A DNA stretch of 64,000 nt from an uncultured Oscillospiraceae bacterium (GTDB taxonomy: Bacteria > Bacillota > Clostridia > Oscillospirales > Oscillospiraceae). Made by a program: the position numbers and the translations under genes. Of this stretch, positions 55,378 through 63,904 are shown one piece after another; the first letter of the stretch is position 1, and each line of letters begins with the position of its first letter. Under the pieces are notes generated by a model that did no database searches, was not told where the DNA came from, and saw only the letters and a program-made list of their open reading frames with translations. Where the stretch lies: the NCBI GenBank assembly GCA_900763705.1, contig CAAFLG010000064.1:5953-69952 (forward strand). The letters are read 5' to 3'.

Positions 55378-55934
55378 CAGATTTTGTCCACGAATCCCCC
55401 AAGGACCCGAGCAAGGAGAGCGCGCCCAAGGAGGAAAAGCCCACCACCGAGCGCGAACGCATGAAAAAGGTCTACACCTATGTCGCCGTGCTCTTCAGCG
55501 TGGCATTTCTGCTGATCTTATGGACATTTCTCATGAATCAGCGCAGCAGTCAGGCCATCCGCGATGAGATCAAGAGCGGCAACCACGCCCTGCAAAGCAC
55601 GCTCGAGGAAAACGACTCCCTCGAAGCGCGCGTCAAGGAGCTGGAAGCGCAGCTTGCCGATGCGGAAGACGACAGGGACGCCCTCAGCGAGGCCGTCGAG
55701 CGCAAGAGCGAGCAGCTGCGCGCGCTCGACTGGCTCATCGAGATCGAAAACGACTGCCGCGCCAAGGATCTTGACGGGGCAAAGGAGAACATCCGCGCCT
55801 TCGAAAAGGACGGCGCCGCCGAATTTCTCCCCACGGAGGCGCTGCGCACCTCCATCACTGGCGACGACGCCCCCTCCCCCGCCGCGCGCTATAAGGCCAT
55901 CGTGGAAGAGCTCTTCCCGAACGGCGTGAACTGA
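55374..55934 (+). CDS. Membrane-anchored coiled-coil protein of the par operon
   Basis: A 186-residue protein of unknown function. A charged N terminus is followed by one transmembrane segment (VYTYVAVLFSVAFLLILWTF) and a coiled coil (LEENDSLEARVKELEAQLAD), then a small C-terminal helical part. It starts four bases inside parB and therefore is translationally coupled to it. In other clostridia the position between parB and serS holds a DUF4446 membrane protein; this may be the counterpart, although similarity was not checked. A role in tethering segregation or septum proteins is conceivable. Confidence 0.75.
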   Translation: MTDFVHESPKDPSKESAPKEEKPTTERERMKKVYTYVAVLFSVAFLLILWTFLMNQRSSQAIRDEIKSGNHALQSTLEENDSLEARVKELEAQLADAEDDRDALSEAVERKSEQLRALDWLIEIENDCRAKDLDGAKENIRAFEKDGAAEFLPTEALRTSITGDDAPSPAARYKAIVEELFPNGVN

Positions 55935-55988
55935 GAACAAACGCGGCAGCCCGCCGCTCACTTTACAAGGATAGCGAGGTAAATCACA

Positions 55989-57293
55989 ATGCTGGATATG
56001 AAATTCCTGCGGGAAAATCCCGAACTGGTCAAGGAAAACATCAAAAAGAAGTTTCAGGACGAAAAGCTCCCCCTCGTTGATGAAGTCATCGCGCTGGACG
56101 CTGCGAACCGCGCCGCCATCACCGAGGCGAGCGAGCTGCGCGCCAGCCGCAACGCCCTTTCTAAGCAGATCGGTATGCTGATGGGTCAGGCGAAGAAGGA
56201 CCCGAGCAAGCTTGAGGAAGCCGAGAAGATCAAGGCGACCGTCAAGCAGAACGCCGACCGTCTCGCGGAGCTTGAAAAGCTCGAGGAAGAGTACGAGCAG
56301 AAGATCCACAAGATCATGCTCCTCATCCCGAACATCATCGATCCCAGCGTGCCCATCGGCCCGGACGACAGCTGCAACGTCGAGGTCGAGCGCTTCGGTG
56401 AGCCGAAGGTGCCCGAATTCGACATCCCCTACCACACGCAGATCATGGAGAGCTTCGACGGCGTTGATATGGACGCGGCGGGCCGCGTCTCCGGCGCGGG
56501 CTTCTACTACCTGCTCGGCGACATTGCGCGCCTGCACGAGGCCGTGCTCGCTTACGCGCGCGACTTTATGATCGACAAGGGCTTCACCTTCTGCATCCCG
56601 CCGTTCATGATCCACGGCAACGTGGTCGAGGGTGTGATGAGCCAGAACGACATGGACGCCATGATGTACAAGATCGAGGGCGAAGACCTCTACCTCATCG
56701 GCACGAGCGAGCATTCGATGGTCGGCCGCTTCATCGGCGAGATTCTGCCCGAAAGATCTCTCCCCCAGACGCTCACCTCCTACTCCCCCTGCTTCCGCAA
56801 GGAGAAGGGCTCCCACGGCATCGAGGAGCGCGGCGTGTACCGCATCCACCAGTTCGAAAAGCAGGAGATGATCGTCGTCTGCAAGCCCGAGGACAGCATG
56901 GACTGGTACAACAGAATGTGGAAGTGGAGCGTTGAGCTGTTCCGCTCGCTGGATATACCCGTGCGTCAGCTGGAGTGCTGCTCCGGCGACCTCGCCGACC
57001 TCAAGGTCAAGAGCTGCGACATCGAGGCCTGGTCCCCGCGCCAGAAGAAGTATTTTGAGGTCTGCTCCTGCTCCAACCTCGGCGATGCGCAGGCCCGCCG
57101 CCTCAAGATCCGCGTCAAGGGCGAGGACGGCAAGATGTACCTGCCCCACACGCTCAACAACACCGTCGTCGCGCCCCCGCGTATGCTGATTGCATTCCTC
57201 GAGAACAATCTTCAGGCCGACGGCAGCGTGCTGATCCCGAAGGTCCTCCAGCCCTACATGGGCGGCAAGACCGTGCTCACGCCGAAAAAGTAA
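55989..57293 (+). CDS. serS: Seryl-tRNA synthetase with divergent motifs 2 and 3
   Basis: A 434-residue class II synthetase charging tRNA-Ser. The N-terminal coiled-coil arm (MLDMKFLRENPELVKENIKK, ALSKQIG, LEKLEEEYEQKI) and GTSEHSMVG in the serine-binding domain are present. Motif 2 is CFRKEKGSHGIEERGVYR, where most bacteria have CFRSEAGSAGRDTRG. Motif 3 is NNTVVAPPRMLIAFLEN instead of a GLAVGRTL-type sequence. The motif arginines remain, so activity is expected. The location after parB and its membrane neighbour is common in clostridia. Confidence 0.95.
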   Translation: MLDMKFLRENPELVKENIKKKFQDEKLPLVDEVIALDAANRAAITEASELRASRNALSKQIGMLMGQAKKDPSKLEEAEKIKATVKQNADRLAELEKLEEEYEQKIHKIMLLIPNIIDPSVPIGPDDSCNVEVERFGEPKVPEFDIPYHTQIMESFDGVDMDAAGRVSGAGFYYLLGDIARLHEAVLAYARDFMIDKGFTFCIPPFMIHGNVVEGVMSQNDMDAMMYKIEGEDLYLIGTSEHSMVGRFIGEILPERSLPQTLTSYSPCFRKEKGSHGIEERGVYRIHQFEKQEMIVVCKPEDSMDWYNRMWKWSVELFRSLDIPVRQLECCSGDLADLKVKSCDIEAWSPRQKKYFEVCSCSNLGDAQARRLKIRVKGEDGKMYLPHTLNNTVVAPPRMLIAFLENNLQADGSVLIPKVLQPYMGGKTVLTPKK

Positions 57294-57373
57294 TCCCTTA
57301 TAGTAATATTTTCATCATTTTATACGATCAGTTGTCGTATTTCCCCTCAAATCCCGCCAAAGGAGCCTTCTGA

Positions 57374-57811
57374 ATGAAGAAGTTTTTTGAAGAGTTCAAG
57401 GCCTTTGCCATGCGCGGCAACGTCATCGACATGGCCGTCGGTGTTGTCATCGGCGGCGCGTTCGGCAAGATCACGACCTCGCTCGTGGGCGATATCATCA
57501 TGCCGCTCATCTCCATGCTGACCGGCGGCGTCGACTTCTCCGCGTGGAAGTGGGTGCTCAAGGAAGCCGTCATGGAGGGTGCGAAGGTCGTCACGCCTGA
57601 GGTCGCCGTCAACTACGGCAATCTCATCGCCGTCATTCTCGACTTTATCATCATCGCGTTTGCCGTGTTCTGCATGGTCAAGGCCGTGAACAAGATGCAC
57701 GAAAAGCTCTCCAAGAGCGCAGAGCCGGAGCCTGAAAAGGAGCCCGAGCCGACGAAGGAGGAAGTCCTGCTCGCCGAGATCCGCGACCTTTTGAAGGAGC
57801 AGAGCAAATGA
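57374..57811 (+). CDS. mscL: Large-conductance mechanosensitive channel
   Basis: A 145-residue MscL. The N-terminal amphipathic helix and first transmembrane helix are FEEFKAFAMRGNVIDMAVGV and VIGGAFGKITTSLV; the second helix is LIAVILDFIIIAFAVFCMV. A glutamate/proline-rich linker and a C-terminal helix follow. It would release solutes under hypo-osmotic shock. The stop overlaps the rsmG start by four bases. Confidence 0.96.
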   Translation: MKKFFEEFKAFAMRGNVIDMAVGVVIGGAFGKITTSLVGDIIMPLISMLTGGVDFSAWKWVLKEAVMEGAKVVTPEVAVNYGNLIAVILDFIIIAFAVFCMVKAVNKMHEKLSKSAEPEPEKEPEPTKEEVLLAEIRDLLKEQSK

Positions 57812-58503
57812 ACGAGCTTCTCTTGCAGGGCCTCAGCGAGCTGGGGCTGGATGTAAGCCGGGCGGAAACGCTCGAGCGCTTCTCCTCCCTGCTGCTTGAA
57901 AAGAACGAGGTGATGAACCTCACGGCCATCACAGAGCCTGACGCCGTCGCGCAGCTCCACCTGCTCGACAGCGCGGCAATGCTGCAATTTGTCGACCTCA
58001 AGGGCAAGAAAGTCGTCGATGTCGGCACCGGCGCGGGCTTTCCGGGTATGCCGCTGCGGATTCTGGAGGATGACTTCGACCTCACGCTGCTCGACTCGCT
58101 CGGCAAGCGCGTCAGCTGGCTGCAAGAGGTCTGTGACGAACTGCAATTAAAGCGCGTCGCCTGCGTCCACGCGCGGGCGGAGGAATTCGCCGTGCAGCAG
58201 CGTGAAAAGTTCGATATCGCGACCTCGCGCGCCGTCGCGCAGCTCTCGGTTTTGTCGGAGCTGTGCCTGCCGCTCGTCAAGGTCGGCGGACAGTTCGCCG
58301 CGATGAAGAGCGTCGACACCGAGGAAGAGATCACGGCGGCGAAGAGCGCCATCAAGACCCTCGGCGGCCGCATCGTCAAGGTCGAGGATTACAAGATCCC
58401 CACGAGCGATGTTGTCCACCGCCTCATCCTCATCGAAAAGGTCTCCCCCACCCCGCGTGCCTACCCGCGCGCCTTCGCCAAGATCAAAAAAGCCCCGCTG
58501 TAA
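57808..58503 (+). CDS. rsmG: 16S rRNA (guanine(527)-N7)-methyltransferase
   Basis: A 231-residue RsmG/GidB. The SAM-binding fold has VVDVGTGAGFPGMPLRI and TLLDSLGKRVSWLQEV, and the conserved NLTAITEPD and ATSRAVAQL are present. It modifies G527 of 16S rRNA; its loss gives low-level streptomycin resistance in other bacteria. rsmG lies near oriC in most Firmicutes, which supports an origin-proximal location. Confidence 0.96.
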   Translation: MNELLLQGLSELGLDVSRAETLERFSSLLLEKNEVMNLTAITEPDAVAQLHLLDSAAMLQFVDLKGKKVVDVGTGAGFPGMPLRILEDDFDLTLLDSLGKRVSWLQEVCDELQLKRVACVHARAEEFAVQQREKFDIATSRAVAQLSVLSELCLPLVKVGGQFAAMKSVDTEEEITAAKSAIKTLGGRIVKVEDYKIPTSDVVHRLILIEKVSPTPRAYPRAFAKIKKAPL

Positions 58504-58535
58504 CGCGTCAAATTCACAAAAAGGAGGTACGAGCC

Positions 58536-59276
58536 TTGTCTCAGGTCATCGCCGTCGTGTCCGGCAAGGGCGGCACGGGAAAAACTTCATTCACCACGCT
58601 CACCGGCATGGCGCTCTCGCAGCTCGGCAAAAAGACGCTGCTGCTCGACTGCGACATTGGGCTTCGCAACCTCGACCTCTACCTCGGCGTCTCCGATCGC
58701 GCGCTCATGGACTTTACGGACGTCATCTCCGGCCGCACGACGCTCGCGCAGGCCGTGGTGCGCCACCCACTCTACCCCAATCTCTATCTGCTCACCGCGC
58801 CTGTCAGCTTCGGCACGCGTCTCCCGAGCCGGCGCGAGATGCAGCGTCTGCTCGACGAGATCCGCCGCTATTTCGACTTCTGCCTCATCGACGCCGCCGC
58901 CGGCATCGGCGAAGCCTTCGCCCTCGCCACCTGCTGCGCCGACCGCGCCGTGGTCGTCACAACAAACGATCCTTCGAGCCTGCGCGACGCGCAGCGCACT
59001 GTGATGGAGCTGCACCGCTTCCCCACGGGGCAGCTGCACCTTGTCGTCAACCGCGTGCGGCGGCGGCTCCTGCAATCGCTGCACACCACGATCGACGACG
59101 CCATCGACGCGGCGGGCCTTCCGCTGCTCGGCGTCATCCCCGAGGATGAGAACGTCCCCGCCGCGCTCGGACGCGGCCTCAACTACACGCTCAAGTACCG
59201 CTCCGGCGCGATCTGCGCTTGCGAGAACATCGCCCGCCGCCTCTGCGGCGAGCGGGTCCGCCTGATGCGGCTTTAA
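58536..59276 (+). CDS. MinD/ParA-family ATPase
   Basis: A 246-residue deviant Walker-A ATPase: VVSGKGGTGKTSFTTLTGMA, CDIGLRNLDLYLGV and DFCLIDAAAGIGEAF. It is most like MinD (about 265 residues), but the Walker B stretch has DAAAGIG where MinD has DSPAGIE. The C-terminal end (ENIARRLCGERVRLMRL) could be an amphipathic membrane-targeting helix. No minC or minE lies beside it. The start is TTG with AAAGGAGG at good spacing; the longer frame from 58263 overlaps rsmG. A role in division-site or polar-organelle placement is likely but unproven. Confidence 0.85.
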   Translation: MSQVIAVVSGKGGTGKTSFTTLTGMALSQLGKKTLLLDCDIGLRNLDLYLGVSDRALMDFTDVISGRTTLAQAVVRHPLYPNLYLLTAPVSFGTRLPSRREMQRLLDEIRRYFDFCLIDAAAGIGEAFALATCCADRAVVVTTNDPSSLRDAQRTVMELHRFPTGQLHLVVNRVRRRLLQSLHTTIDDAIDAAGLPLLGVIPEDENVPAALGRGLNYTLKYRSGAICACENIARRLCGERVRLMRL

Positions 59277-59277
59277 G

Positions 59278-59352
59278 CATCGGTTCACGAAGGCAAACAC
59301 GGCTCTTCCCGGTCTCTTCCGCAAAAAGCGTGCTTGCCCTTGTCAACCGATG
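59278..59352. repeat. Long imperfect inverted repeat before the MgsA-like gene
   Basis: CATCGGTT (59278-59285) and AACCGATG (59345-59352) close a 75-base element. The inner arms (ACGAAGGCAA with TTGCCCTTGT, and ACACG with CGTG) also pair, with one G-U and a few bulges. There is no T-run. It could be a leader structure of the following transcript or a small dispersed repeat. Confidence 0.55.
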
Positions 59353-59402
59353 AGCGGCTCCCGAAACAGAAAATTTCACACCAGAAAGGACTGTAACACA
59401 CT

Positions 59403-59819
59403 ATGAACATCGCCCTCATGGCACACGACAACAAGAAGGAACTGATGGTTCAGTTCTGCACGGCTTACGCCGGTATCCTGTCCCGCCACACGCTCTGCGC
59501 CACCAGCGTGACCGGCAAGATGATCAGCGAGGCGAGCGGCCTTCCCATCCATCTCTTCATGGCGCGCATCCACGGCGGCGCGGAGCAGATCGGCGCGCGC
59601 ATCGCCTACAATGAGATCGATATGGTCCTCTATTTCTGCGACCCGAACAGTCCCCAGTACAACGACAACCTCACCTATATCACCAAGCTCTGCGACCAGA
59701 ACAACATCCCCTTCGCCACCAACATCGCCACCGCCGAAATGCTCATCATGGGCCTTGACCGCGGCGACCTTGACTGGCGCGATATCGTCAACCCCAAGAC
59801 CAAGCCCTTCACCACCTGA
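59403..59819 (+). CDS. Methylglyoxal synthase-like protein lacking key catalytic residues
   Basis: A 138-residue MGS-fold protein clearly related to MgsA (IALMAHDNKKELM, YNEIDMVLYFCDP, NNIPFATNIATAEMLI). True MgsA has GPxGGDQQxGA, whose aspartate is the catalytic base, and a PHxxD segment. Here the first reads RIHGGAEQIGA (Ala60 in place of Asp), and the histidine and later aspartate of the second are replaced (PQYNDNLTY). His8 and Asp80 remain. It is unlikely to make methylglyoxal from dihydroxyacetone phosphate; it may bind a phosphorylated ligand. AGAAAGGA precedes the ATG. It stands alone between the MinD-like gene and aspS. Confidence 0.85.
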   Translation: MNIALMAHDNKKELMVQFCTAYAGILSRHTLCATSVTGKMISEASGLPIHLFMARIHGGAEQIGARIAYNEIDMVLYFCDPNSPQYNDNLTYITKLCDQNNIPFATNIATAEMLIMGLDRGDLDWRDIVNPKTKPFTT

Positions 59820-59862
59820 GCAAAAACGGGCGATTTTCGAATACGTTTTGTAATTTTTATTT

Positions 59863-59868
59863 TATAAT
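59863..59868 (+). promoter_or_regulatory. -10 box of aspS
   Basis: TATAAT 25 bases before the aspS start in an AT-rich gap; no convincing -35 box at 16-18 bases. The short distance means an almost leaderless mRNA that starts near the AGGAG site. Confidence 0.4.
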
Positions 59869-59892
59869 ATACTAACAGGAGTGGATTTTACC

Positions 59893-61659
59893 ATGATGCA
59901 ATCCCGTACACACAACTGCGGCGAGCTTCGCGCGCAGCACGCCGGCGAGCACGTCAAGCTCGTCGGCTGGATGGAGAACGTGCGCGAAGTCGGCGGCAGC
60001 CTTGCCTTCGTTGTCCTGCGCGACTTCTACGGCACGACGCAGATCGTCGTTGAGACGAGCGAGCTGCTCGCCCAGATCAAGGGCTACAACAAAGAGAGCA
60101 CCATCTCCGTTGAGGGCACCGTGCGCGAGCGCGCAAGCAAGAACCCCAATCAGCCCACCGGCGATATTGAGGTCGTGCCCGAGAAGATCGAGCTGCTCGG
60201 CCGCTGCCGCTACAACTCCCTCCCCTTCGAGGTCAACCGCAGCCGCGAGGCCGACGAGACGCAGCGCCTCAAGTACCGCTACCTCGACCTGCGCAACCCC
60301 GCCGTCAAGAAGAACATCATCCTGCGCTGCAACGTCATCGCCGCGCTGCGCAAGGCAATGATGGAGCACGACTTCCTTGAGATCACGACCCCGATCCTGA
60401 CGGCCTCCTCCCCCGAGGGCGCGCGTGACTACCTCGTTCCCGCCCGCAAGCACCCCGGCAAGTTCTACGCCCTGCCGCAGGCACCGCAGCAGTTCAAGCA
60501 GCTGCTGATGACATCCGGCTTCGACCGTTACTTCCAGATCGCGCCCTGCTTCCGTGATGAGGACGCGCGCGGCGACCGCAGCCCCGGCGAATTCTACCAG
60601 CTCGATATGGAGATGGCTTTCGCCACGCAGGAGGACGTCTTCGCCATCTGCGAGGACGTGCTGCCCCCGATCTTTGCCAAGTTCGGCACCTATGACATCG
60701 CATCTCAGCCCCCGTTCCGCCGCATCAAGTATCTCGATGCGCTCGAGCTCTACGGCAGTGATAAGCCGGACCTTCGCATCGACCTGACCGCAACGAACGT
60801 CTCCTCCCTCTTTGCCGGCAGCGCCTTTGAAGTCCTCGCGGACAAGACCGTCAAGGCCGTCGCCATTTCGAACTGCGCGCTCACGCGCAAGCAGATCGAC
60901 AAGCTCCTGACCGACTGCGAGGTGCAGGCCGGCGCGAAGGGCTACTGGTTCAAGGTGGACGAAAAGGGCAACCTCGCCGGCGGCATCGCAAAGTTTGTCG
61001 ATAAGGAAGCAGCCGAGAAGCTCCTGCCGCTTGCGCCCAACACGCTCGTGCTCGTCGCGGGCGGCGAGCTGGCCACCAAGCTCGTCGGCGTGATGATCAA
61101 GACATTCGGCCCCGCGTGCGAGGGTCACATGGACAAGGAGCGCTACGAGTTCTGCTGGATCGTCGACTTCCCGATGTATGAGATCGGCGACGAGAGCGGC
61201 GAGCTGGAGTTCTGCCACAACCCGTTCTCCATGCCCTCCGGCGGCCTCGAGGTGCTGCTCAAGGCCGAGCGCGGCGAGATCGACCCGCTGAGCATCACCG
61301 CCGACCAGTACGACCTCGTCTGCAACGGCGTGGAGCTTTCTTCCGGCGCGGTGCGTAACCACGACCCCGAGATCATGATCAAGGCCTTCGAGCTTGTCCG
61401 CCTCGGCGAAGAGGACGTGAAGGCCAAGTTCCCCGCCATGTACAACGCCTTCTGCTACGGCGCGCCCCCGCACGCGGGCATCGCCCCGGGCGTGGACCGC
61501 ATGGTCATGCTGCTCGCCGGTGAAGATTCCATCCGCGAGATCATTCCCTTCCCCATGAACAAGAACGCCCAAGATATCATGATGGGCGCGCCCAGCGAGG
61601 TGACGCAGAAGCAGCTCGACGAGCTGCACATCGCCGTCACGGCGCACGAGGAGGAGTAA
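59893..61659 (+). CDS. aspS: Aspartyl-tRNA synthetase (bacterial type)
   Basis: A 588-residue class IIb synthetase with an N-terminal OB anticodon-binding domain (HVKLVGWMENVREVGGSLAF), motif 1/2 (YFQIAPCFRDEDARGDRSPG, FYQLDMEMAF), the inserted GAD domain of bacterial enzymes and motif 3 (APPHAGIAPGVDRMVMLLAG). It charges tRNA-Asp; the non-discriminating form would also charge tRNA-Asn, which the sequence cannot settle by eye. The ATG-ATG at 59893 is preferred to a GTG at 59881 because AGGAG overlaps that GTG. Confidence 0.96.
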   Translation: MMQSRTHNCGELRAQHAGEHVKLVGWMENVREVGGSLAFVVLRDFYGTTQIVVETSELLAQIKGYNKESTISVEGTVRERASKNPNQPTGDIEVVPEKIELLGRCRYNSLPFEVNRSREADETQRLKYRYLDLRNPAVKKNIILRCNVIAALRKAMMEHDFLEITTPILTASSPEGARDYLVPARKHPGKFYALPQAPQQFKQLLMTSGFDRYFQIAPCFRDEDARGDRSPGEFYQLDMEMAFATQEDVFAICEDVLPPIFAKFGTYDIASQPPFRRIKYLDALELYGSDKPDLRIDLTATNVSSLFAGSAFEVLADKTVKAVAISNCALTRKQIDKLLTDCEVQAGAKGYWFKVDEKGNLAGGIAKFVDKEAAEKLLPLAPNTLVLVAGGELATKLVGVMIKTFGPACEGHMDKERYEFCWIVDFPMYEIGDESGELEFCHNPFSMPSGGLEVLLKAERGEIDPLSITADQYDLVCNGVELSSGAVRNHDPEIMIKAFELVRLGEEDVKAKFPAMYNAFCYGAPPHAGIAPGVDRMVMLLAGEDSIREIIPFPMNKNAQDIMMGAPSEVTQKQLDELHIAVTAHEEE

Positions 61660-61689
61660 GCCTCTCCCCTCCCCCGCCGCAAGAAACGA

Positions 61690-61731
61690 TAAAAAAATCG
61701 CTCTCCCTTCGTGGGAGAGCGATTTTTTTGC
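61690..61731. terminator. Bidirectional terminator between aspS and ybaB
   Basis: ATCGCTCTCCC and GGGAGAGCGAT arms with loop TTCGT, flanked by seven As and seven Ts. Confidence 0.92.
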
Positions 61732-61769
61732 GCCCGCAGAGGGCGCTTTTTCATTTTCAGAACGGTTGC

Positions 61770-62135
61770 TTACAGGCCGAAGCCGCCGAGACCCAGACCG
61801 CTCGTGAGCGCGTTCATCTTGCCGTTCATCGCGTCCTCCGCCTGACGGAGCGCCTCGTTCACCGCCGAGAGGATGAGGTCCTGGAGCATCTCCACGTCCT
61901 CGGGATCGACCGCCTCAGGCTTGATGGTGATGGCGGTGACTTCCTTCTTGCCGTTCACCTCGGCGCTGACGACGCCGCCGCCGACGCTCGCCGAGAAGGT
62001 CTTCTCCTCGACCTCCTGCTGCGCCTTCTGCATGTCCTCCTGCATCTTCATGATCTGCTGCTGCATCTGCTGCTGCTTGAGCATCTGGCCGCTGCCGTTG
62101 GAAAAGCCGCGGCGTGCACTGTAACCCTTTGCCAT
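61770..62135 (-). CDS. ybaB: YbaB/EbfC-family nucleoid-associated protein
   Basis: A 121-residue DNA-binding protein. The N-terminal glutamine/methionine-rich helix ([20 protein letters not shown]), the [19 protein letters not shown] strand region and the C-terminal helix with [16 protein letters not shown] are typical. It follows dnaX by 15 bases, the standard dnaX-ybaB-recR order, although recR is not downstream here. The C terminus is glycine/leucine-rich. Confidence 0.94.
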   Translation of the reverse strand: MAKGYSARRGFSNGSGQMLKQQQMQQQIMKMQEDMQKAQQEVEEKTFSASVGGGVVSAEVNGKKEVTAITIKPEAVDPEDVEMLQDLILSAVNEALRQAEDAMNGKMNALTSGLGLGGFGL

Positions 62136-62150
62136 CGTTGTTGTCTCCTT

Positions 62151-63872
62151 TTATTTTACTGTAAAGTTGTCGAATTTGCTGCCCATGCGCATGAGATCCT
62201 GCATCCGGTCGCGCTTTTTGGCGCCCGGGCGCGGCCCCACGAGGAAGCGCACGCGGATCTCCTGCCCCACGGCGCGGGACGTGACGTCCGCTAAAACGTC
62301 GATGACGACCTGCTGGTCGAGCATCGCTTTCTGCACCTCCGTTGTGCAGTAGACGGTGAGAAGACCGTCCTTCACCTCGCCCTCCGCCGTGCCGATGAAA
62401 GCGCGCTTATCGGGCGTCAAGCGGTTTTTGTAGCTTTCCATGAGCTGGTAGAACGTGTCGTCGTCCGCGGCGCTGTCTGCCGATAGCGGCGCGGCAGGCT
62501 CTTCTGCCTTCGGCGCGCTCTTTTCCGCGGGAACGCTCTTTTTCGCGCGCTCGACGGGCTCGCCGTAAGGCGGGGGCGCGTCGTAATCGTCGGGCAGGGG
62601 CGGCTCGTCCCACGGCAGGGCTTCCTCCGCCGCCTTGGGTGCGGGCGTTTCCTGCTTCGAAGCAGTCTCTGCCGGGGTCTGAGCGGGCGCAGGAGCGCTC
62701 GCAGGGTTCTTGGCCGCAAACTGTACGCCTGCGGCGATCTGCTCTTCCAAGCGCGCGATGCGCGCGCAGAGCGCGGTAAGATCGCCCGAAAGCGTCTCGT
62801 CGCAGAGCTTTAAGATGCAAAGCTCCGCGTCCGTGCGGCGGTTGACGCTGAACTGGAGCTGCGCTGCCGTCTCCTGCAGGAGCGTGCAGAGCTGGATGAA
62901 GCGCGCGCTCGTCCCCTGCTTGCTCAGATTTTCGAGCGTTGCACTGTCGTATGCGCCGCTGAGCAGGCTCTCGCCTCCCTCGCCCGCCGTCGCGCGGATC
63001 AGAATCTCGCGCGAGAGCGTCGACAGTTCGCCGAGCACCGCGCCAACATCCTTGCCGCCGTCGTAGAGCTTACCGAGCAGCGCGAGTGCCCCGCGCGCGT
63101 CGCGCGTCAGGATCAGCGACATGAGCTGCGCGGTCTGCACATTTCCGGCAAGGCCCAGCGCATCGAGCACGGCGGGCGCGTCGATCGCGCCGCCCGCGGC
63201 CGCGCACTGGTCCAAAAGCGACAGCGCATCGCGCAGCGCCCCGTCGGACAGGCGGGCAAGAAGCGCCGCGCCGTCCTCTTTGAGGTCGATATGTTCCTGC
63301 TGCGCGATGTAGTTGAGCCGTCCTACAATGTCCTGCGGCCGGATGCGGCGGAAGGAGAAGCGCTGGCAGCGCGAGAGAATGGTCGCGGGGACCTTGTGCA
63401 GCTCCGTCGTCGCGAGAATGAACATCAGATGCTCGGGCGGCTCTTCTAAGATCTTGAGCAGCGCGTTGAACGCGGGCGTTGAGAGCATATGCACTTCGTC
63501 GACGATATACACGCGCTTTTTCACCTGTGCGGGGGAATAGATCGCCTCGTCGCGCAGCGCGCGCACGCTGTCCACGCCGTTGTTCGACGCCGCGTCCAGC
63601 TCCACCACATCCAAAAACCTGCCGCTCTCGATGCCAAGGCAGCTCGGGCAGCGGTTGCAGGGATTGCCGTTTTCCGGCTGCTCGCAGTTGACCGCGCGCG
63701 CAAGTATTTTGGCACAGGTCGTCTTGCCCGTGCCGCGCGTGCCGGTGAAGAGGTAGGCGTGCGACAGCCGCCCCTCGGCCACCTGACGCTGCAAGGTCTC
63801 GGTGATGTGCTCCTGGCCGACCACGTCGGCAAAGGTCTTGGGACGCCACTTGCGGTAAAGCGCCTGATACAT
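62151..63872 (-). CDS. dnaX: DNA polymerase III gamma/tau subunit
   Basis: A 573-residue clamp-loader subunit. Walker A FTGTRGTGKTTCAKIL, a four-cysteine zinc module (CEQPENGNPCNRCPSC), Walker B VYIVDEVHML and sensor ATTELHKVPATILSRCQRF are present, followed by the collar domain, a proline-rich linker and a tau-like C-terminal domain (TFYQLMESYKNRLTPDKRA). The ATG at 63872 follows GGGAGGGGG. The frame upstream of it runs through the SRP RNA gene. No obvious slippery A-run for a gamma form was seen. Confidence 0.96.
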   Translation of the reverse strand: MYQALYRKWRPKTFADVVGQEHITETLQRQVAEGRLSHAYLFTGTRGTGKTTCAKILARAVNCEQPENGNPCNRCPSCLGIESGRFLDVVELDAASNNGVDSVRALRDEAIYSPAQVKKRVYIVDEVHMLSTPAFNALLKILEEPPEHLMFILATTELHKVPATILSRCQRFSFRRIRPQDIVGRLNYIAQQEHIDLKEDGAALLARLSDGALRDALSLLDQCAAAGGAIDAPAVLDALGLAGNVQTAQLMSLILTRDARGALALLGKLYDGGKDVGAVLGELSTLSREILIRATAGEGGESLLSGAYDSATLENLSKQGTSARFIQLCTLLQETAAQLQFSVNRRTDAELCILKLCDETLSGDLTALCARIARLEEQIAAGVQFAAKNPASAPAPAQTPAETASKQETPAPKAAEEALPWDEPPLPDDYDAPPPYGEPVERAKKSVPAEKSAPKAEEPAAPLSADSAADDDTFYQLMESYKNRLTPDKRAFIGTAEGEVKDGLLTVYCTTEVQKAMLDQQVVIDVLADVTSRAVGQEIRVRFLVGPRPGAKKRDRMQDLMRMGSKFDNFTVK

Positions 63873-63904
63873 CCGCAGCCCCCTCCCTTTTCGATAAAAA
63901 TACT

